Assembly: GCA_020632695.1 (NCBI GenBank)
Contig: JACKFB010000012.1
Span: 1 to 64,000, forward strand
Origin: Deltaproteobacteria bacterium
Lineage (GTDB): Bacteria; Myxococcota_A; UBA9042; PHBI01; JACKFB01
Reading direction: 5' to 3'
Length of the DNA stretch: 64,000 bases
Shown here: positions 59,518 to 64,000 of the stretch, piece by piece
How positions within the stretch are numbered: position 1 is the stretch's first letter
Layout: the number at the start of each line of letters is the position of its first letter
Program-made: the position numbers and the translations under genes
The notes under the pieces: model-generated
The model's input: the letters and a program-made list of their open reading frames with translations, nothing else
Told to the model about the DNA's origin: nothing
Databases searched by the model: none

Positions 59518-60490
59518 AGCTGGCCTGGGCGGCGCCACGGCGCCACGCGGCCAGGATGTGCTCGGGGGAGGGGTGCGAGTCGGCCGCCAGCCAGGCCTCG
59601 AGGTCGGCTGCCAGGGCGGCCGCCGAGGCGGGGCGGTCTTCGGGCCGAGGGCTCAAGGCCGCGTGGAGGTGCCCCCAGGGCGCAGCGTTGCGATCATCGG
59701 CGAGGCTGGCGGGCGGGCTCGGCTCGCGGGGCCCGGGCTCCTGCGGCCCGCGGCGGTTGGCGGGGAAGAGGCGGCGCCCCTCGGCCAGCTCCCAGAGGAT
59801 CACGGCCGCGCTGAAGAGATCGCTGCTGGTACCCAGCGGCTCACCGGCGAGCTGCTCGGGGCTGGCGTAGCCGCCGCGGCCCTCGGCGAGAGCGCCCCCC
59901 GGCGGGTGGGCGTCGATCGGACAGGCGCTGCCGAGGTCGATCAACACCAGGGTGCCGTCGGTGGTCAGCAGGAGGTTCCGCGGGCAGACGTCGCCGTGGA
60001 CGACGCCGCGCGCATGGACCTCGGCCAGCGCCTCACAGAGCCGCTGACCCAGGGCGGCCACCACCGCTGGCTCGGTGGGCTCGAGGTCCCGGGCGTCGGC
60101 GTGATAGAGGGGGCCACCCTCCACGAGGCCGGTCACCAGCAGCGGCTCGCCGCGGGCGCTGGACCCGGTTGCGGGATCCCACGCGTCGGTCTCGCCATCG
60201 GCAAGCCACAGCAGGCCGTGGGTGCGCACGACGTGCGGGTGGTCCAGGGACAGGCCCAGCCGCGCTTCGGCGCAGAGGCGCTCTACCCGTGCGGCATCCT
60301 CGAGGGCGTGGGGCAAGAGGCGCTTGATCACCACGATCCGCCCCGGCGCGCACCCCGGCAGGCGCGTCGATTCCTCGCAGCGGGCCTCGAAGACCTCGGC
60401 GCTGCCGGTCAGCGCCAGCCGTCGGAGCAGCACGAAGGGTCCCAGCCGGCGCCCGACCCCGGCCTCGGGGTCATGGGCGCCGGAGCTCAC
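59468..60490 (-). CDS. Ser/Thr protein kinase-like protein
   Basis: The 340-residue protein is a Hanks-type kinase domain (about residues 18-300) without a membrane segment. The VAIK lysine is in IVVIKRLLPHA, the catalytic loop is VVHGDVCPRNLLL (HGD for HRD, Asp kept), the metal motif is LIDLGSA (DLG for DFG), and the APE region is GYASPEQLAGEP. A 40-residue C-terminal extension follows. The glycine loop (RLALTGSAEVFEA) is poor. It may be active, since HGD kinases are known, or a weak kinase. It overlaps the dnaJ stop by 4 bp and the opposing RelA/SpoT-like gene by 50 bp. Co-expression with dnaJ is expected. Confidence 0.8.
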   Translation of the reverse strand: MSSGAHDPEAGVGRRLGPFVLLRRLALTGSAEVFEARCEESTRLPGCAPGRIVVIKRLLPHALEDAARVERLCAEARLGLSLDHPHVVRTHGLLWLADGETDAWDPATGSSARGEPLLVTGLVEGGPLYHADARDLEPTEPAVVAALGQRLCEALAEVHARGVVHGDVCPRNLLLTTDGTLVLIDLGSACPIDAHPPGGALAEGRGGYASPEQLAGEPLGTSSDLFSAAVILWELAEGRRLFPANRRGPQEPGPREPSPPASLADDRNAAPWGHLHAALSPRPEDRPASAAALAADLEAWLAADSHPSPEHILAAWRRGAAQASFSGAASAVARRPTDAD

Positions 60491-61533
60491 AGGCCCTCTT
60501 CGCGCAGCTGGGCGAGCAGCTTCTTCTGCTCGCGCGACAGCTTCTCCGGGACGTGGAGCACCAGGGTCAGGTAGTGGTCGCCGAAGCCTGAACCGTTGAG
60601 CCGGGCGACGCCCTTGCGGCGCAGGCGCACCACCGATCCGGGCTGCGTGCCCGCGGGGATCTTCACCTTCTCGGGCCCGTGGATGGTCGCGATCTCGACC
60701 TCGTCGCCGAGCGCCGCCTGGGACATGGACATCTTCAGCTCGCTGTAGACGTCGGCGCCGTCGCGCTGGAACGCCTCATGGGCGGCCACCTGCACGAAGA
60801 CATAGAGGTCGCCGCGCGCCCCGCCCTGTCGCGCTGCTTCGCCCTCGCCCGACACCCGCAGCCGCACGCCGGTGTCCACGCCGGGCGGGATGGTCACCGA
60901 CACGGTGCGCTCGACCGTCGCCAGCCCCTGTCCGCCGCAGGGCTTGCAGCGATGCTTGATCGTGTGCCCGGCGCCGCGGCAGACCGGGCAGCTCGTCTGC
61001 ACCATGAAGAAGCCCTGCTGGCGGGTCACGCGCCCCTCGCCCTGGCAGGTGGTGCAGCGCTCGGGCTTGCTGCCCTCCTCGGCGCCGGTGCCCTTGCAGA
61101 CCTCGCACTGCTCGCGCCGGTGGAAGGTGATCTCCCGCTTCACCCCGAAGGCGGCCTCCTCGAAGGAGAGCTCCAGATCGTAGCGCAGGTCCGCCCCGCG
61201 AGCCGCCTGCCTGCGCCCGCGGCCACCTCCGCCGAAGATGTCCCCGAAGATGTCGCCGAACTGGCTGAAGATGTCCTCGAAGCCGGCCGAGCCGCCGCCC
61301 TCGCCCTGCAGCCCCGCGTGTCCGTAAGCGTCGTAGAGCCGCCGCTTGTCGGCGTCGGCGAGCACCTGGTACGCCTCCGCGCACTCCTTGAAGCGCTCCT
61401 CGGCCTCGGCGTCCCCCGGGTTGCGGTCCGGGTGGTACTGCATCGCCAGGCTGCGATACGCGCGCTTGATCTCGACCGCGTCGGCGTCGCGGGAGACCTT
61501 CAGGACTTCGTAATAGTCGGCCTTGGCAGCCAT
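60487..61533 (-). CDS. dnaJ: chaperone protein DnaJ
   Basis: The 348-residue co-chaperone has an N-terminal J domain (DYYEVLKVSRDADAVEIKRAYRSLAMQYHPDRNPG, HPD present), a short Gly/Phe region with repeated FGDIF, and the Cys-rich domain with four CxxCxGxG motifs (CEVCKGTG, CTTCQGEG, CPVCRGAG, CKPCGGQG, about residues 137-200). Two beta-barrel substrate domains and a short C-terminal region follow. It stimulates DnaK ATPase. ATG at 61533 has CAGGGG upstream and begins the J domain. The longer upstream frame only reads through the hexanucleotide tract. No dnaK or grpE is nearby. The kinase gene follows with a 4-bp overlap. Confidence 0.96.
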   Translation of the reverse strand: MAAKADYYEVLKVSRDADAVEIKRAYRSLAMQYHPDRNPGDAEAEERFKECAEAYQVLADADKRRLYDAYGHAGLQGEGGGSAGFEDIFSQFGDIFGDIFGGGGRGRRQAARGADLRYDLELSFEEAAFGVKREITFHRREQCEVCKGTGAEEGSKPERCTTCQGEGRVTRQQGFFMVQTSCPVCRGAGHTIKHRCKPCGGQGLATVERTVSVTIPPGVDTGVRLRVSGEGEAARQGGARGDLYVFVQVAAHEAFQRDGADVYSELKMSMSQAALGDEVEIATIHGPEKVKIPAGTQPGSVVRLRRKGVARLNGSGFGDHYLTLVLHVPEKLSREQKKLLAQLREEGL

Positions 61534-61630
61534 CCGTGCCCCTGACGTGGAGATCCCCGCAGCGACTCGAAGACCGCGGGGCCGGCAGAGCCTAAGCACG
61601 TCACCAGCCCAATCAAGCACAATCCCGCCA

Positions 61631-61752
<122 letters not shown>

Positions 61753-61997
61753 GCCACCGCAAACCGCGGCCCCCACCGATGTAGAGGCGCCGATCGAGGC
61801 GAGCGAGGGCGTCGCTGGCGGTGGCGCAACCGAGCGCGCGCCGAGTCGGGCCCCAGGCCCGTCGCAGGCGCGACGCGAGGGCGCGCTGCCGCCAGCGGCG
61901 TCCGCAGCCGCCTCGAGCGGTGCCTCGGCCAACCGCCCAGCCGAGTCTGCGCGCCCGCATGGCTCGGCCACCCCCCCGGTTGACTGTGGGCGCCCCC

Positions 61998-63437
61998 ATG
62001 GCTTACTCCGCGGTCGTGGATGGGAGGGAAGCTTTGTCTGCCGTCGTCGAAGAGCCCGAGAACGCGCCGGTTGGTGGTGGTCCTGACCGCTTCGTGTACG
62101 TGCAGACCTTCGGCTGCCAGATGAACGTGGTGGACACGGACCGGATCTTCCAGGTCCTGGCGCCGCTGCGCTACCAGCCGACCGACGACCCGTCGCGGGC
62201 CGATCTGATCCTGCTCAACACCTGCAGCGTGCGCGAGAAGGCCGAGCAGAAGATGCTGTCCGAGCTGGGGCGGCTGGCTCCGCTCAAGGACTTCAACGAC
62301 GACCTCGTGTTGGGCGTGGCCGGCTGCGTCGCCCAGCAGGAGGGGGCGCGCCTGCTGGACAAGGTGCCCTACCTCGACCTGGTGATGGGGCCCGACAACA
62401 TCGCGCAGCTCCCGGGCATCCTCGAGCGCGTGCGCGCCGGCGGCGGCCGCGTGGCGGAGACCACCTTCGCCGGGCGCAAGGACTACGAGTTCATCGAGGC
62501 GGTCCCGCAATCGCCGGGCAAGGTGAGCGAGTTCGTCACGATCATGAAGGGCTGCGACAAGGTCTGCACCTTCTGTATCGTGCCCTTCACGCGTGGGCGT
62601 GAGGTCTCCAAGCCGGCCGAGCTGGTCGTGCGCGAGGTGGAGACCCTGGTCGCCTCGGGGGTGCGCGAGGTCACCCTGCTGGGGCAGAACGTGAACTCCT
62701 ACGGCAAGGACCGCGAGCGACAGCCGCACTTCGCCGAGCTGCTTCGCGCCGTGGACGCCGTGCCGGGCCTGGAGCGGTTGCGCTTCACCACCTCCCACCC
62801 CACCGACTGCACCGACGAGCTCATCGACTGCTTCGGCGAGCTGCGCACCCTCTGCGAGGCCTTCCACCTGCCGGTCCAGTGCGGCAGCGACCGCGTGCTC
62901 CAGGCCATGCGCCGCCCGTACACGGTCGAGCACTACCTGGGCCGCGTCGCGCGCCTGCGCTCCCGGGTACCGGACATGGCGCTGACCACCGACATCATGG
63001 TGGGCTTCCCGGGCGAGACCGAGGCCGAGTTCGAGGCCACCCTCGCCCTGCTCGCCGAGGTCCGCTACAGCAGCATCTTCGCCTTCAAGTACTCGGCGCG
63101 CCCCGGAACCCGCGCCGCCTCGATGCCCGACGACGTGCCCGAGGCCGAGAAGCAGCGCCGCCTGCGCGAGGTGCAGCGCCTCCAGGACGGCATCTACGAC
63201 GCGATGCTGGCCGACCACCACGACAAGACCTTCGAGGTGCTGGTGGAGGGCCCGTCACGCAACGCCGCCCGCGGCGGCCCCGACGCGCTGCAGCTCATGG
63301 GGCGCACGCGCCAGAACATCGTGGTGAACTTCCCCGTGCCGGTCGGAGACCTCTGGTCACGACGCTGGATTGGCAAGCTGGCGCCGGTTAGAGTGGATCG
63401 CGTGCACTCGCACAGCCTCCACGGCCAGCTGGCCTGA
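61998..63437 (+). CDS. miaB: tRNA-2-methylthio-N6-isopentenyladenosine37 synthase MiaB
   Basis: The 479-residue radical SAM methylthiotransferase has an N-terminal UPF0004 domain with three cluster cysteines (VQTFGCQMN, LLNTCSVREKAEQK, VAGCVAQQEG). The radical-SAM core has the CxxxCxxC motif in GCDKVCTFCIVPFTRG (about residues 185-200) and LLGQNVNSYG. A C-terminal TRAM domain starts near residue 410 (KTFEVLVEGPSR). IMKGCDKVC and FTRGREVSKP favour MiaB over RimO. ATG at 61998 gives about 35 residues before the conserved core. Earlier in-frame starts only add basic shadow sequence. It is divergent from dnaJ. Confidence 0.95.
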   Translation: MAYSAVVDGREALSAVVEEPENAPVGGGPDRFVYVQTFGCQMNVVDTDRIFQVLAPLRYQPTDDPSRADLILLNTCSVREKAEQKMLSELGRLAPLKDFNDDLVLGVAGCVAQQEGARLLDKVPYLDLVMGPDNIAQLPGILERVRAGGGRVAETTFAGRKDYEFIEAVPQSPGKVSEFVTIMKGCDKVCTFCIVPFTRGREVSKPAELVVREVETLVASGVREVTLLGQNVNSYGKDRERQPHFAELLRAVDAVPGLERLRFTTSHPTDCTDELIDCFGELRTLCEAFHLPVQCGSDRVLQAMRRPYTVEHYLGRVARLRSRVPDMALTTDIMVGFPGETEAEFEATLALLAEVRYSSIFAFKYSARPGTRAASMPDDVPEAEKQRRLREVQRLQDGIYDAMLADHHDKTFEVLVEGPSRNAARGGPDALQLMGRTRQNIVVNFPVPVGDLWSRRWIGKLAPVRVDRVHSHSLHGQLA

Positions 63438-63489
63438 CCCCGAGCGGGGCGCTCCCTGGCGTGAACTGGCGCCCTCGCCCGGAACGTCC

Positions 63490-64000
63490 ATGCCTGCATC
63501 GACCAGACAGAAGCCGATCATCCCCATGCGGGTCGAGGGGGTCGTCCTGGAGCCGGGCACGCAGGCGCCCGCGGTCATGCTGCGCGGCGTCGACGATCCG
63601 CGGCTGTGCCTGGCGATGTACATCGGCGGGCTCGAGGCGAACGCCATCGCCACCGCCATCGCCGACGTGGAGCTGCCACGGCCCATGACCCATGACCTGG
63701 TCATGAGCATGCTGGCGGAGCTCGGCGCCTCGGTAGCCCGCGTGGTGATCACCGATCTCATCGACGGGACCTTCTACGCGGAGATCACCATGGTCGACGA
63801 GGCCGGCCACGAGCACCTCCTCGACGCGCGCCCGTCGGACGCGCTGGCCGTGGCCCTGCGCAGCGGCGCGGCCATCTACGCCTCACGCGCCGTGCTGGCG
63901 GCCGCCGCGACCATGACCGCAGAGGACCCGCAGCAGGGCGCCGGCGCGGGCGACACCGAGCGCTCGAGGGCGCCTGCCGGACCGAGCGCGGTCACCAGCG
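63490..64000 (+). CDS. bifunctional nuclease (BFN/DUF151) domain protein, 3' end outside the window
   Basis: From ATG at 63490 the frame is open to the last base, giving 170 residues without a stop. Residues 12-140 match the DUF151/BFN domain: MRVEGVVLEPGTQAPAVMLRGVDDPRLCLAMYIGGLEANAIA, then RPMTHDLVMSMLAELGASVARVVITDLIDGTFYAEITMV, and LLDARPSDALAVALRSGAAIYAS. Plant BFN has DNase and RNase activity, but in bacteria the role is unclear. The remaining residues are an Ala/Gly/Glu-rich tail, so the protein is probably nearly complete. It follows miaB by 52 bp and may be co-transcribed. Confidence 0.85.
   Translation, partial: MPASTRQKPIIPMRVEGVVLEPGTQAPAVMLRGVDDPRLCLAMYIGGLEANAIATAIADVELPRPMTHDLVMSMLAELGASVARVVITDLIDGTFYAEITMVDEAGHEHLLDARPSDALAVALRSGAAIYASRAVLAAAATMTAEDPQQGAGAGDTERSRAPAGPSAVTS

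Noticed and set aside
59468..60490. Inactive pseudokinase
   Set aside because: HGD and DLG replace HRD and DFG, but the catalytic Asp, the metal Asp and the Lys are all present, so loss of activity is not supported.

Overview
The window is about 70% GC, has dense and mostly single-function genes, and is all chromosomal in character. Several gene types point to a delta-proteobacterial lineage close to the Myxococcota or Bradymonadota. These are an AgmX/PglI-type gliding protein with MJ0042 and GYF domains, a DUF4388 (PatA-N-like) protein, several zinc-ribbon/FHA proteins with Hanks-type kinases, lipoproteins with Asp/Ala/Thr-rich stalks and Cys-rich calcium-type repeats, and a PilT motor. I see no rRNA, tRNA, CRISPR array, prophage or complete insertion sequence.

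Layout. 0-3 kb: the tail of a beta-propeller protein, a bidirectional terminator, then a fadR-etfB-etfA operon on the minus strand with a near-consensus FadR box just below its promoter. 3-9 kb: a membrane-anchored TPR protein, tsaD, rsmA, an outer-membrane barrel and two small lipoproteins. 9-18.6 kb: a radical-SAM activase, a 0.44-kb hexanucleotide repeat tract, a parvulin-type lipoprotein operon, a fused alpha-beta 2-oxoacid dehydrogenase E1, a HEAT-repeat protein and a ClpX-like ATPase without a zinc domain. 18.7-35.2 kb: a long minus-strand run with alaS, pilT, recA, cinA, glgA, glgC, a DUF695/RraB-like gene and the 2-oxoglutarate dehydrogenase operon odhA-odhB-lpd.

35.5-50.2 kb: a large Cys-rich lipoprotein, then a signalling district with two FHA proteins, three zinc ribbons, a Ser/Thr kinase, a GNAT-fold protein, an RDD protein, a 1,368-residue TPR/HEAT protein and a DUF4388/TPR protein. 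50.2-64 kb: a gshB operon, dapF, a 25-bp inverted-repeat element, a stand-alone rplC with its own strong promoter, a frameshifted agmX-like gene, an M16 peptidase, a divergent RelA/SpoT-synthetase-like protein, a second kinase, dnaJ, a second hexanucleotide tract, miaB, and a bifunctional-nuclease-domain gene that runs off the end.

Most genes are housekeeping: translation (rplC, alaS, tsaD, miaB, rsmA), DNA repair (recA, cinA), central carbon metabolism (odh complex, etf), glycogen synthesis (glgC, glgA), cell wall (dapF), thiol metabolism (gshB) and proteostasis (dnaJ, ClpX-like, parvulin). The parts most worth a second look are the divergent RelA/SpoT-like protein, the two matching CTCGGN repeat tracts, the orphan rplC, the ClpX-like protein with an altered pore loop, the FHA/kinase district, and a recurring promoter layout in which a TANNNT-like box sits 6-10 bases before a start codon that lacks a Shine-Dalgarno sequence, which suggests frequent leaderless transcripts.
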